NCBI RefSeq assembly: GCF_029962835.1
Contig: NC_080578.1
Span: 56,227,001-56,291,000, forward strand
DNA from: Magnolia sinica
Lineage: Eukaryota; Streptophyta; Magnoliopsida; Magnoliales; Magnoliaceae
Direction of reading: 5' to 3'
Length of the DNA: 64,000 bases
Part shown: positions 1 through 12,798 of the stretch, in pieces
Layout of the letters: every line of letters begins with the position of its first letter
How positions within the stretch are numbered: the first letter of the stretch is position 1
The notes under the pieces: model-generated
Databases searched by the model: none
Told to the model about the DNA's origin: nothing
The model's input: the letters and a program-made list of their open reading frames with translations, nothing else
Position numbers and translations under genes: made by a program

Positions 1-841
1 GGAAGATTTGCCTATATTGTGCTTGTTGTCTATCTATTTGCCTCTATATGACCAACCATGATTTTTGTTGAAAAATTTTTGAACCTTTGAGCCAAGAGGG
101 CTACTTCCTCATCCTCATTATCCTATTCACTTTCCTCTTCCTCATTAGTAGTGTGCTTTGAAGTTTTGAGAATGGTATTTTTAGGTTTAGGAGTTTTCTT
201 GAAGTGTAGTTCAAATGTTTGTAGGGAACGTACTAGTTCTTTTACTTTCATTTCAACCATGTTTCTACACTCTTCAATGGTTGTAACTTTCGAGTTAAAC
301 CGTTTCGTAAGGATCTCAGAATTTTCCTACAGATTTTCAGGACCAGAACTTTTTCTCCTAATCCACCCATGGAATTGCAAATGATGTTCAGTTTTGTGAA
401 GATTTCCTTGAAGGTCTCATGCTCTTCCATTCTGAGACTTTCAAACTGTGATGTTAGGAGCTGCAGTTTGGATCTTTTCACTATGCTTGTTCCCTCATGG
501 GTTGTTTTCAACAAATCCCATGCTTGTTTTGATGTGACGCGCATACTAATTTGATTAAATACTTCTTGAGACACAGCACAGTAAATAACATTCCTTGCTT
601 TAGCTTCAGAGGTTTGTTTTTCTTTATCAAACCCAGTCCACATTTCTTTGGATTTTGGTTTGGAGATAGTTGTGCCATTTTCAAGTACCACTTGATCGGT
701 TGGGGGCACATATCCGTTTTCAACAATGTCCTAAACATCATAATCCAAAGATCTTGGAAAGTAATGCATCCTAGCCTTCCAGTAGGCATAATTTGATCCA
801 TCAAATACAAGAGGTCCAATCAAAGATGAGCCCTCCTTCAT
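1..841 (-). pseudogene. gag of SIRE-type Ty1/copia element copia-2 (broken, runs off the left edge)
   Basis: Reads leftward from an ATG at 839-841. The first ~35 residues hold YAYWKARM, the N-terminal copia gag signature; positions 709-250 encode a UBN2-type gag domain with QAWDLLKTTHEGTS and SMGGLGEKV. Gag forms the particle shell and binds element RNA. The frame is broken by a TAG at 731-733 and by a one-base frameshift between about 335 and 305; after it the protein resumes in another frame (VKELVRSLQTFEL near 225-190) and runs to position 1, with further stops. The zinc knuckle and pol would lie left of the window. It sits directly downstream of a tRNA-Met-type primer site at 896-910, as gag should. 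Lineage is inferred from the gag motifs and the LTR architecture. Confidence 0.85.
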
Positions 842-895
842 GAGTCCAACGTCAGTCAAGATCACTCTCTAGGAGGTGAAGCCCTTAAGAGAGAC

Positions 896-910
896 CTGCT
901 CTAATACCAA
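896..910 (-). other. Primer-binding site of copia-2
   Basis: On the minus strand this reads TTGGTATTAGAGCAG, one mismatch from the usual complement of the initiator tRNA-Met 3' end. It lies next to the LTR border at 911/912 and 55 bases before the gag start, which fixes the 5' end of the internal region. Confidence 0.75.
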
Positions 911-911
911 T

Positions 912-1100
912 TACAATCGCGGTGATGACCACTTGAGTAGAAGTAGGAATAGGTCAAAGTGTCTTAGAGGGCGGTGACTAGGACTTTATAAAATTGTATG
1001 ATGATTCAAAATCCCATTATCAGAATCTTGATTTAACAAACAACTATCAAGATGACCATAATTTAACTTTAATGGCTTCTAAGCCAAATAGAGGATCCAA
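912..1100 (-). repeat. copia-2 5' LTR, distal piece
   Basis: The 189 bases between the primer site and the giant-LTR insertion. Its last five bases, TCCAA, are the left copy of the target duplication of that insert; the LTR resumes at 25047. Confidence 0.7.
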
Positions 1101-3113
1101 TGTCACGCCCCAAACCTGGAAATCGGGCTCACAAAATTCCCGATTGCTGAATCCGGTGCCGACAGCCTCCATAGTACCCCATTCTCAGCTCCCAGCATCC
1201 ATACGCCAAGTTCCGATCCTGGGATCCTATAAGGAGGATTTTCCAACGTACATTTGTCTCATATGAAGCATAACCATAATATACCCAAATCATAAAGGCA
1301 ACATCATCATCACATATCCACTAATATAAACATTTGAATACAATGCTGAAAGAGAAATACATATGTTAAAAATTAAAACTCCAGAAGACCGTTACACGCT
1401 CCAAGCTCAACGCTGCTGCAACCTAACGCCGCTGCTGCAACCTAATGCCACCTGCACGCATCTATCGTGCATAAGCATATAAAAAGCTTAGGTGTGTGCA
1501 CAAGATAAGTGCCAAGTATGTAATAAAGCCCATAAATCATACATCATCGAAATAAGCGGAAATACTGACAAGATCATGAATCATACAATATCGGAGTAAG
1601 CGAAAATATACTGGTAAGTCCATGAGTCATATAATATCAAAGTATACAATACAGATCATAATGAGTCAAATATCATATACTGCGGATGCAATGCAGTATG
1701 CAGATCCTGCCAAGTCTGTCTAAGTCATATAAGTGCAGAAACATAGTAATCCAAAATGTCGTATGCCGCGGATGAAATGTAGTATGCAATGCGAATGAAA
1801 TGACTAAGCTGGAGTGTGAAGTTGGGATGATAGTACCTAGTATTGTAGGCTACGGGGCCCATCATAAGGGAATTCTATCCAAACCAGTCCCATACCTAAA
1901 TTTGGATAGTCAAACACAATGTGGTAAACTCCTGATCTTAGGTTAGTTGCGCGCCTCAACCGAAATCCTGACCATTGCGAAGGTACACGTAACAAATAGT
2001 TGCGCACCACCAGCCTGAGTGGATATTGGATGAATGAATGAATGAGTCAAGTGCTGAGTACGTAACTCCTGCACAGTAGCCTGCCAGCACAGTAGCCTGT
2101 CAACCACTGGTAGCTTGCCCAAGCCTCAGCCCCGCCCATATCACACCCGCCCATATCAGCGTCCACCCACGTGTGCCCGCTCACATGTGCAACAGTGACG
2201 GGGTGTCATAATATCATGTTAGTCCACATATCAAGTCCACATATCAATACAGTTCCTCTCTGGGATATCACCGAGGTCTATTAAACTCCACACTGATTGC
2301 CGCCTCCCTAGCCGCACAACCCAGCAAGTGGAAGAGACCACACTATCCGCCTGACCACTAGTCTGCCAATACCTACTAAGCTCATCGATAGCAGACCCCT
2401 TTACAAGCTGGTCAAATTCAACCTAGCTTATAGCCCCCTCACTCGGGCGGATAAGGCCACAGCCCCTTCCAACCCACCACGACACAGTGGGAGACACGAC
2501 CTCATGGTATAAGCACCGGCACTCATATTCCACTCGGTCTAGACGTTGGAGCATCTCCTGTTACCAAGGAGGTTCTGGGACTTCAACCCAAGGACATCCT
2601 ACATGCCCACAGTACTAGAACCAAGCATTTTCGGTGTCCCATCTGGCCATCTACGATGTGTCTATGGAGGCCACAGCCTTAATGTCACTAGGGCATACAA
2701 TGATCATGTCACACATATGTGAGATGCATGAGTCACACTGTCTAGTCATGCAACAATCCTGTGCATACCACGCGCTCATGTGGGTAACTCCTATCAGTGA
2801 GTCCCATAAGTAATATGTCCAATGACATATGCTATAATCAGTCACTGCTCATATCAAGCATACATATGATGTGTATGGCATGAGTCATGGAATTATACTA
2901 AGCATGTTATAAAGTAATGAACTATCCTTATAACGCAAATGGGCTTAAATGGCCTACACACAACAAGTACGGGCCTATCAATGGGCCCTAATGAGAGTTA
3001 CAATGCGGACATTTAACCAACATTGTACTTACAATGTGGGCGTCAAACCATCATTGCTCCTAAGGCATAGCCCTCCATAAACATCATTACATAAACCATA
3101 GTGGAATCACACA

Positions 3114-3440
3114 TTGAAATGGGCCTTATGTACATCCCATCGGGCCTCGACCCATGGGCCTTAGATACATCAAATGGGCTGCATAACATGGGCCTCATAT
3201 ATATCAAGGTGGGCCTAAAAAATGGGCCATAAATACATCAAGATGGGCCTAACTACCTGGGCCTTATATATATCAAGATGGGCCTAATCACATGGGCCTC
3301 ATATATATACCAAGGTGGGCCTCAACAATGGGCCACAAATACATTAAGGTGGGCCTAATCACATGGGCCATAAATCCATCACCTATGGGTTCATACGTGG
3401 GCCTCGTATACAATAAGTGGGCCGCACTACTTGGGCCTCA
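3114..3440. repeat. Tandem ~35-bp TGGGCC-rich array, left LTR
   Basis: About nine diverged units of 35-36 bp, each with two GGGCC boxes separated by an ATA-rich spacer (ATACATCAAG-like). The same array occurs in the other LTR, so it predates the insertion. Confidence 0.85.
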
Positions 3441-3579
3441 CTATCTACACCATTCAACTATATGTTAAAGATCATTTTAAAGCATTTCACAAAACAAAAA
3501 AAAAAAACATATTAAAAGATCATTCGGACCGCACACCAAGTAACAGTGGTGATAATGATTTCCACCATTAAATTCTCAA

Positions 3580-4150
3580 GGCTCACCATAACATTTATTT
3601 TCTATCCAATCTGGTCATAAGGTCACACAGACATAGATTAAGAGGAAAACAAATTTTGTGACAACTAAAGAGTTTCAATGGCAGAAGCTCAATCCCCACT
3701 ACCGTTTTGCTGGGTGGTCCACTTGATCCAAGATCTGTCTTATTCTTTAGCTCATGCCATAAAATGAGCTTTCAAAATGGTTAGACAGTTTGGATACAAC
3801 ACATGCATCATGGTGGGGTCCACTAACCGTCCAGCTAATGGAGTGGACGGTGTGGTAAAACACGTACATCGTGGTGGGTCCCACCATCCAATGGTGTGGA
3901 CGGTGTGAATAAAACACATACATCTTTGGTGGGTCTCACATGGGGCCGACCATAACGTAAATTTTCCATCCAATCTGCTACTAAGGTCACAAAGACTTAG
4001 AGGCAGAGGAAAAATAAAATTCATATTGACCTAAAACTTCTGTAATACCCAAAAAGGGTTCAATGGCAGCCGTTCAATCACCTCTATTTCCTATGATGTG
4101 GGCCACCTGAGCCATGTATATGGCTGGTTTTGGGAAGGGGGCCCACTGCC
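3580..4150. repeat. MITE-like inverted-repeat segments inside the giant LTR
   Basis: Contains repeated GTGGGTCCCAC-type boxes next to GGACGGTGTG and AAAACACATACATC words, and mirrored words such as AAGGTCACA. The same words occur at 8810-9380, 37840-38060, 55016-55200 and 57988-58255. Confidence 0.65.
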
Positions 4151-5882
4151 CTAAGGGGGGCACCAATGCACGGCGTGGATGCTCAACACACATCACGATG
4201 GGGCCCACATATGGGACCCTTGTCCTGCCTGCCCGTCCACGATGACGCTAGCAGCAGCGTCCTACGCTGCTGCATGATTTTTATTTTTATTTTTTGAAAA
4301 CCGATTTCTTACGGTTTTTCCTAGGTGGGGCCCAATCAAGTGGATCCACTCCACCCATTGGATTTCATAGCTCAAGACCATTCAAATGAGCCTAATATGT
4401 AGCATGCTTCGGCGAGTAGAACATCAAGGTGGGTTTTCAACAGTAACAATACAATTTTCTATGTTATGGCCCGCTAAAAAACTAGATTGACTTAATTTTT
4501 TGGCTCAATGCCTAAAACGGGCTGAGGAATGGAATAGATGGCGTGGATTGAATACATATATCAAGGAGGGGCCTGCATGAGCGGCCCTTCCTAAAAGCTT
4601 GAACCAAAGCTAATATTTGTGTTTTCAGTTGACGTCCAGCGTCCCTGGACGCTGGACGGTTTGAGCTTACCACCCATATAAGGTGGGTCTTGATCAGGTG
4701 GGCCACCAAATGATGGATGGTGTGGATACAACACATATAGAAAGTGGGCCCAACCTACAAATGGCTTGGATAAAATACATGCTTCATGGTGGGGTCCATC
4801 TGGGTGGGCCACATGGCCACATCATCACATAGAATAGGAAAAATGAAAAAGAGAGGGGGAGAGAGAGAGAGAGAGAGAGAGACATACGTGTGATGGAGGG
4901 ACCTCGACACTATGGGCCTTTGCATGATTTACAACATACATCAAGTGGGTCCCATTACATGTGGGCCCATCGATCAACATTAATGGTGGAGATTCCTTCT
5001 CCATTAAAATAGAAGGTCTAGATGCCCTCTTTTCAAACTAGAAAGTAAAAATCATGATGGGGTACGTGGAGAATGGCCCCATCATGGAATGATCATGAGA
5101 ATCAAGGTGGGCCATCAGCCATGTCTAGGGTCCAAAGTGAGATCCATACCATCAATCAGTAGGCCCCACTTGGCCCATCATCAAAACCATGAAATCTAGG
5201 CCTATAGAAGCACCCACCGTTCGATCTTCTTGGTCTGATGGAACGCCGATCTCCTTGTGCTTGTCTTTGATAGAAGATGATGAGAGATGAATGGCTAGGA
5301 TGAAGGATTTTGGGGTGGGAAGTGGTTCACACACACTCACTCTTTTCGCATGGAAAAGCTTGGATGTCCACCACTCTTTCTTCACTTGGTTGCTTGAAAA
5401 ATGTGAAGAAAAAGAAAAGAGAATGGGTGGTTGTAAGAGAGGTGATGGGTGATGGAGTGATAGATGTGAGGTGATGGTGTACTTGACATGTATGGCTGTG
5501 TAAGAGAGGGTGAGAAAGAGTTGACTTTGGGGTTACTTGACTTGAGGAGAAAGAAAGCATTGATTGATTGATTGATTGATTGATTGATGGGACATGATGT
5601 AGAGATTTTCTTGGGATTGCAAACGCGTGGTATTTTCCTCGAACTGAACCCGAGCCCACATCTCATGGCCAAGGTATCGAATCGGTATGCAAGACGCGGC
5701 ATTGGAACCGCGGCGACGGTGCAGTCGCAATGGTATAAGTCACGGATTGAGCTAACTCTGGAATACGGGACACGACTCAAGGTTGTGAGAAAATGCAATA
5801 TACGCGTCGCGGGTCACTGAAATTCGATGGGAAGGATCGTGGGAGTCGATGGAATAGTACGGACTAGGATACGGGTCTTACA

Positions 5883-6293
5883 GCTCTCCCCACCTAATAA
5901 AAATTTCATCCTAGAAATTTAAATGATAATACTACCAATACAAGGCTCACCAAGGGAGGAAAATCTTATCAGAACACAGCATATCAACATACTCATATAC
6001 CTAAGAGATAGGGATAACGCCAACGAATCTCAGCCTCTTGCTACCAAGTGCCTCCTCAGCATTATGATGACCCCACTAATCTTCGAATCCCGAATCAGAA
6101 ATGATAAAAAATGGAATACTATGCAACCTCACAATCTTAACGGTAGGGAGCTATATCAGAAAATCTCTAAGTTATTCAAACTTGGGAATCTAACCATTCT
6201 AAGTTCTCAATAATCATACAGTGCAGGGTAGCTATCAGTAGATATGTGATGTTATCTTCGGGTATTCCCAAGTTATGCTCTAATACCATCTTA
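5883..6293 (-). other. Interior of the giant-LTR element (primer site + purine tract, no genes)
   Basis: On the minus strand the interior starts five bases after the right LTR with TGGTATTAGAGCATAA (6288-6273), a tRNA-Met-type primer site with one or two mismatches. It ends with the purine-rich tract AGGTGGGGAGAGC (5895-5883) directly before the left LTR. The 96-codon ORF at 5923-6213 is on the opposite strand and matches nothing I know. Only the cis signals for reverse transcription remain. Confidence 0.85.
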
Positions 6294-9200
6294 TGTCATG
6301 CCCCAAACCTGAAAATCGGGCTCACAAAATTCCCGATTGCCGAATCTGGGGCCGACAGCCTCCGTAGTACCCCATTCTCGGCTCCCAGCGTCCATACCCC
6401 AGGTTTCAATCCTGGGATCCTACAATGAGGATTTTCCAACGTACATTTGTCTCATAAGAAACATAACCACAAGTATACCTAAATCATAAAGGCATCATCA
6501 TCATCACATATCCACTAATATAAACATTTGAATGCAATGTTGAAAGAGAAATACATATGTCAAAAATCAAAACTTTAGAAGATAGTTGCACGCTCCAAGC
6601 TCAATGCTGCTACAACCTAATGCCACCTGCATACATCTATAAGCTTATAGAAAGCTTAGAGGGTGGTGAAAGCGTGTGCACAAGATAAGTGCAAAGTATG
6701 CAATAAAGCCCATAAATCAAACATCATCGGAATAAACGAAAATACTAACAAGATCATGAATCATACAATATCGAAGTAAGCAGAAATATACTGGTAAGTC
6801 CATGAGTCATATAATATCAGAGTATTCAATGCAGATCATAATGAGCCAAATATCATATACAGCGGATGCAATGCAATATGCAGTTCCTGTCAAGTACATC
6901 TAAGCCATATAAGTGCAGAAACGTAGTAATCCAAAATGTTGTATGCCACGGATGAAATGCAATATGCGATGCGAATGAAATGACCAAGCTAGAGTGTGAA
7001 GTCGGGATGACAGTACGTAGTATCACAAGCTATGGGGTCCATCACAAAGGAATTCTATCCAAACCAGTCCTATACCTAAATTTGGATAGTCAAACACAAT
7101 GTGGTAAACTTCTGATCTCAAGTTAGTCATGTTCCCCAACTAAAATCCTGGCCATTATGAAGGTACACGTAACAAATAGTTGCACACCACCAGCTCGAGT
7201 GGATAGTGGATGAATGAATGAATGAGTTAAGTGTTGAGTACGCAACTCCTGTACAGTAGCCTGCCAGCACAGTAGCCTGTTAACCACTGGTAGCTCGCCT
7301 AGTGTGGTAGTTCACCCAGGCCTCAGCCTTGCACACATCACACCCGCCCACATCAGCGTTTGTCCACGTGTGCTCACCCAAATGTGCAACAATGATGGGG
7401 TGTCATAATATCATGTCAGTCCTCGTATCAAGTCCACATATCAGTACAGTTCCTCTCTAGGATATCATCGGGGTTGATTACGCTCCAAACTGATTGCCGC
7501 CTCCCTAGCCTCACTACCTAGCGAGTGGAAAGAGACCACACTATCCGCCTGACTAGTAGTCAGCCAATACCTACCCGGCTCGTCGATAGCGGACCCATTT
7601 GCGAGCTGGTCAAACTCATCCTAGCTTATAGCCCCCTCACTCAGGCGGATAAGGCCACACCCCCTTCCAACTAACTACGATACAGTGGAAGACACGGCCT
7701 TTATGGTATAGGCACCGATGCTCATATTCCACTCGGTCTAGACGTTGGAGCATCTCCTCGTACCAAAGAGGTTCTGGGACTTTCACCCAAGGACATCCTA
7801 CATGCCCACAGTGCTAGAACCAAGCATTTTCGATGTCCCATCTGGCCATCCACGATGTGTCTATGGAGGCCACGACCCTGATATCACTAAGGCATACAAT
7901 GATCCTGTCACACATATGCGAGATGCATGAGTCACACTGTCCAGTCATGCAACAATCCTGTGCATATCACGTGCTCATGTGGGTAACTCCTATCAGTGAG
8001 TCCCATAAGTAATCTGCCCAATGACATATGCTATGATCAGTCACTGCTCATATCAAGCATACATATGATGCGTATGGCATGAGTCATGGAATTATACTAA
8101 GCATGTTATAAAGTAATGAACTATCCTTACAACGCAGATGGGCTTAAACGGCCTACACACAACAAGTATGGTCCTATCAATGGGCCCTAAGGGGAGTTAC
8201 AATGTGGACATTTAACAAACATTGTACTTACAATGTGGGCGTTAAACCATCATTTCTCCTAAGGCATAACCCGCCATAAACATCATTACATAAACCATGA
8301 TGGAATCACACATTGAAATGGGCCTTATGTACATCTCATTGGGCCTCAACCCATGGGCGTTAGATATATCAAATGGGCCGCATAACATGGGCCTCATATA
8401 TATCAAGGTGGGCCTTAACAACGGGCCACAAATACATCAAGATGGGCTTAACCACCTGGGCCTTATATATATCAAGATGGGCATCAACCACAGGCCACAA
8501 ATACATCAAGATGGGCCTAATCACATGGGCTTCATATATACACCAAGATGGGCCTCAACAATGGGCCACAAATACATTAAGGTGGGCCTAATCACATGGG
8601 CCATAAATGCATTACCTATGGGCCTCATACGTGGGCCTCGTATACAACAAGTGGGCCGGACCGCTTGGGCCTCACCATCTACGCCATTCAACTATATGTT
8701 AAAGATCATTTTAGAGCATTTCACAAAAAAAAAAAAACATATTAAAAGATTATCCAGACCGTGCACCAAGTAACAGTGGTGATAATGATTTTCTTCATTA
8801 AATTCTCAAGGCCCACCATAACATTTATTTTCTATCCAATCTGGTCATAAGCTCACACAGACCTAGATTAAGAGGAAAACAAATTTCCTTATGATCCAAG
8901 CTTTTGTGACAACCAAAGAGTTTCAATGGCAGAAGCTCAATCCCCACTGCCTTTTTGCTAGGTGGTCCACTTGATCCTAGATCTGTCTTATTCTTTAGCT
9001 CATGCCATAAAATGAGCTTTTAAAATGGTTAGACAATTTGGATGCAACACATGCATCATGGTGGGGTCCACTAACCATCCAGCCAATGGAGTGGACGGTG
9101 TGGTAAAACACGAACACCATGGTGGGTCCCACCATCCAATGGTGTGGAAGGTGTGAATAAAACACGTACATCATTGGTGGGTTTCATGTGGGTCCCACCA

Positions 9201-10852
9201 TAACATAAATTTTCCATCTAATTGGCTGTTAAGGTCACACAGACCTGGAAGCAGAGGAAAAATAAATTTCATATTGACCCAAAACTTCTGCAATCCCCAA
9301 AAAGGGTTCAATGGCAATCGTTCAATCACCATTGTTTCTTATGATGTGGGCCACCTGAGCCATGTATATGGCTGATTTTGGAAAGGAGGCCCACTACCCT
9401 AAGGGGCCCACCAATGACGTCGTGGATGCTCAACACACATCACGATGGGGCCCACGTATGGGACCCCTGTCTTGCCCGCCCGTCCACACTGTCGCCAGTA
9501 GGAGCGTCCTGCGTTGCTGACACTGTAGCAGCAACTACTGCACGATTTTGTTTAAAAAAATCAATTTCTTATGGTTCTTCCCAGGTGGGGCCCACATCAG
9601 GTGGATCCACTCCGCCCATTGGATTCCATAGCTCAAGACCGTCCAAATGAGCCCAATATGCAACATGTTTCAGCGAGTAGAACATCAAGGTGGGTTTTCA
9701 ACGGTAACAATACGGTTTTCTATGCTATGGCTCACCAGAAAACTGGATTGACTTCATTTTTCGGCTTAACACCTAAAACAGGCTGAGGAATGGAATTGAT
9801 GGTGTGGATTGAATACATACATCAAGGTGGGGCCTGCATGAGCGGCCCTTCCCAAAAGCCTGAACCAAAGCTAATATTTATGTTTTTAGTTGACGTCCAG
9901 CATCCCTGAATGTTGGACGGTTTGAGCTTACTACCCATATAAGGTGGGCCCTGCTCAGGTGGGCCACCAAATGATGGATGGTGTGGATACAACACATATA
10001 GAAAGTGGGCCCCACCTACAGATGGCTTGGATAAAATACATGCTTCATGGTGGGGTCCATCCGGGTGGGCCACACGACCACATCATCACATATAATAGAA
10101 AAAAAGAAAGAGAGAGGGAGAGAGAGGGAGAGACATACATGTGATGGATGGACCCCGGCACTATGGGCTCTCCTTTGCATAATTTATAACATACATCAAG
10201 TGGGTCCTATTACATGTGGGCCCACCGATCAACATCAATGGTGGAGATTCCTTCTCCATTAAAATAGAACTTCTAAATGCTCTCTTTTCAAACTATAAAG
10301 TAAACATCATGATGGTGTCCACGGAGAATGGCCCCATCATGGAATGATCATGAGAATCAAGGTGGGCCATCGGCCACATCTAAGGTCCAAAGTGAGATCC
10401 ATACCATCAATCGGTAGGCCCCACTCGGCCCATCAACAAAACCATGAAATCTAGGCCTATAAAAGTACCCACCTTTCGATCTTCTTGGTCCGATGGAACG
10501 CCAATCTCCTTGTGCTTCTCTTTGATGGAAGATGATGAGAGATGAATGGCTAGGATGAAGGATTTTGGGGTGGGAAGTGGGCCACGCACACTCAGTCTTT
10601 TCTCATGGAAAAGCTTGGACGTTCACCACTCTTTCTTTGCTTGGTTGCTTGGAAAATGTGAAGAGAAAGTGCTTGGAAAATGTGAAGAGAAAGAGAAAGA
10701 GAATGGGTGGTTGTAAGAGAGGTGATGGGTGATGGAGTGATGGATGTAAGGTGATGGTGTACTTGACATGTATGGTTGTGTAAGAGAGTGGGTGAGAAAG
10801 AGTTGACTTTGGGGTTGCTTGACTTGAGGATAAAGAATTCATTGATTGATTC
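6294..10852 (-). repeat. Giant LTR, right (5') copy, first part
   Basis: Collinear with 1101-5556 of the left LTR, including the TGGGCC array (8315-8670), MITE-like segments (8810-9380), a GA-rich run (10104-10134) and the CT-rich zone. It is cut within the (GATT)n run by copia-1 and resumes at 24742-25041. Confidence 0.9.
8315..8670. repeat. Tandem ~35-bp TGGGCC-rich array, right LTR
   Basis: Same array as 3114-3440. The array makes a spurious 158-codon ORF of repeated WASYIxxWA/MGLxYI words at 8297-8773, which I do not regard as a gene. Confidence 0.85.
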
Positions 10853-12774
10853 TGAAAAGGCCAAGCTATATGTCCTAGAGGAGGGGGGGGTGAATAGGAC
10901 TATGCCAAGTTTAAAATAATTATAGCGGAATTTAATAATAAGATAGCCAAATAAAGGAAATCAATTCACAATGCTAAAATGACAAGCTACCTTAATAAAC
11001 AAGTATAGAGAGGTTGATACAAATGCTATTCTAAAGACAACCTTACACCATAAAAACCAAGGGTTTATGGCAGGACAACATTATTTCCAGAACGTTCTTT
11101 GTATCAAAAACTCAAACTGAAAAGGAATGAATAAATAGCAAGGAATTGAAATAAATTGCAAGAATTTAAATCTAAATTATTACAACATTCCCTACTATGC
11201 TTGAAATGTAAATATTACAACATTCACATCCACACATACATTCCACAAATTAGAATGATAAAAGATAGGAAAAATAAATCACATATCCACAAAACACAAA
11301 GAGTTATAGTCGTTCACCTGTGTGTTCACCAACTGTTATAAAACAGCCACACTGCTTGCTACTCCGCTCCTAATATCCTCACACAGGGGATATCAGCGTT
11401 CACTATCAAAATAGGTTTCACAGGTTCACCTAAAACCTTCACAATTGTGTCTTTCAATGGGCTTACACAATTCAAAAACCCCTCTTTCTGAGTTTTTTGG
11501 CTGTCCTCAAATAACCAATACAATGAAAATTTTCTGGCGAATCCCAAAAGAAACCAAAAAGAATGTAAATTACAATAATGTAAAATACTTGGATTTCTCC
11601 TTTTATTTGAAGCAGCCCAGAAGAACTAATCGGAGTAGAAGTTCGAATGTAGAAGTTCAATGTCCAATACTCACTTTGATATGGTTCTAAGTTCTAATTG
11701 ATTTTAAATTAAACCAGGTGGGCTAGCTATATTTGATTTTGATTCCAAGAAGAAGGAATACAACAATTCCTCTTTTCAATTTAGATTGGAATGTAAAAAC
11801 AAAATCAAATTAATAAAGCTAACAAAAGTGAATATTAAATAAGCACAATGTAGCTTAAAAATGAATACAAACTTATCTCAGAGTGATGCCTTGATTTTAC
11901 TTGAATTGGATTATCAAACTCTGAAATTCATCATCTACTTATAGTTGTAGAAATCGTGTCTACGACTAGTCCTGCGTACTCCATGACTGGTCATAGATGA
12001 AATGGATTTTTAAAATTTTAAGCACAATCGGATCAGACTGTTTCACGACTGGTCAAAGGTTGTCCACGACCGGTCGTGTGCCTCCCATGATTGGTCGTGA
12101 ATACCCTAAGACAGGTCATGAGACACCAAAAATGGTTGCTGTAGTTTGAGTCGTATCTCCACGACTGGTCCAGGTTAGAGTCGGCACTATTCCTACAACC
12201 GGTTGAAAAGTCTCCAGGAATGGTCGTAGCTCAACCAAAAAATTCTGAAAAATTGCAATAACTTAGGACTGGTCCTGAAATTTCTTAGACTGGTCGAGCC
12301 AATGCTAGGACTAGTCGAACAGGGTTCAGGACTAGTCTTAGAACAAACCAATTACATGTAAATAGATTCAATTTGAATAATGTATCAAGAAGACCTACCC
12401 TAAGGTCAATCTAAGGTCAAACATACCTTGGAAGTGAGGTATGAACATTAAGACTTCAGTTCTTCAGATGATAGTAGACCTTTGAAGATTGTAAAGCTTG
12501 AGATCTCTGTACTTGATGTAGCATTGAACTTCAGATCTTTTAGAGCTTGAATTACACTTCATCTTGAATTGTATACATTGAGTCTTTGAACAAAGTTGCT
12601 TCTTTTGATATAGCTTATACTAGCATGGATTGAAGTAGTTCTTCGTTCTTGACTTGAAGCAAAGTGATGCAGTGTCTGGAACATATAACACAACATGCTA
12701 CATAAGATGCAAATTGTGTTTTTGGCACCACAAAATTTGACAACCAAAGGAGGATACAAACCGTAGCACTTACA
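10853..12774 (-). repeat. copia-1 3' LTR
   Basis: 1922 bp. Holds a dense array of palindromic CGACTGGTCG-like words at about 11955-12330, including the perfect 14-base palindrome CACGACCGGTCGTG at 12065-12078. ORFs at 11359-11690 and 12559-12809 are repeated in the other LTR and show no protein signature. Confidence 0.92.
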
Positions 12775-12798
12775 ATCTCCCCCTTTGTCAAATTTGTC
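12775..12798 (-). other. Polypurine tract of copia-1
   Basis: Minus strand reads GACAAAGGGGGAGAT immediately before the LTR start at 12774, the expected place for the plus-strand primer. Confidence 0.85.

Larger units (their letters stand above)
1101..5882 (-). repeat. Giant LTR, left (3') copy
   Basis: Contiguous 4782-bp LTR. In plus-strand order it holds an AT-rich zone to ~2900, an array of TGGGCC-containing ~35-bp units (3114-3440), MITE-like inverted-repeat material (3580-4150 and 4640-4830), a GA run (4858-4881), a CT-rich zone on the minus strand (5270-5530), a (GATT)n run (5556-5587) and a CpG-rich end (5600-5882). ORFs read from it are low-complexity and not gene-like. Confidence 0.9.

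Noticed and set aside
896..910. Matches to tRNA-Met 3' ends here and at 6273, 19740 and 42314 as possible tRNA genes
   Set aside because: Only 12-16 bases match and each lies at an LTR edge; they are primer-binding sites.
3114..3440. Regular short repeats that might suggest a CRISPR-like array
   Set aside because: Units are contiguous and diverged, with no unique spacers, and lie in an LTR of a plant genome.
8297..8773. 158-codon plus-strand ORF with repeated MGLxYI words
   Set aside because: It is a translation of the TGGGCC tandem array; the other LTR copy lacks the open frame.
11359..11690. ORFs in the copia-1 LTR that also appear at 20254-20585
   Set aside because: Conserved only because the LTRs are copies; the frames diverge freely and lie in non-coding LTR.
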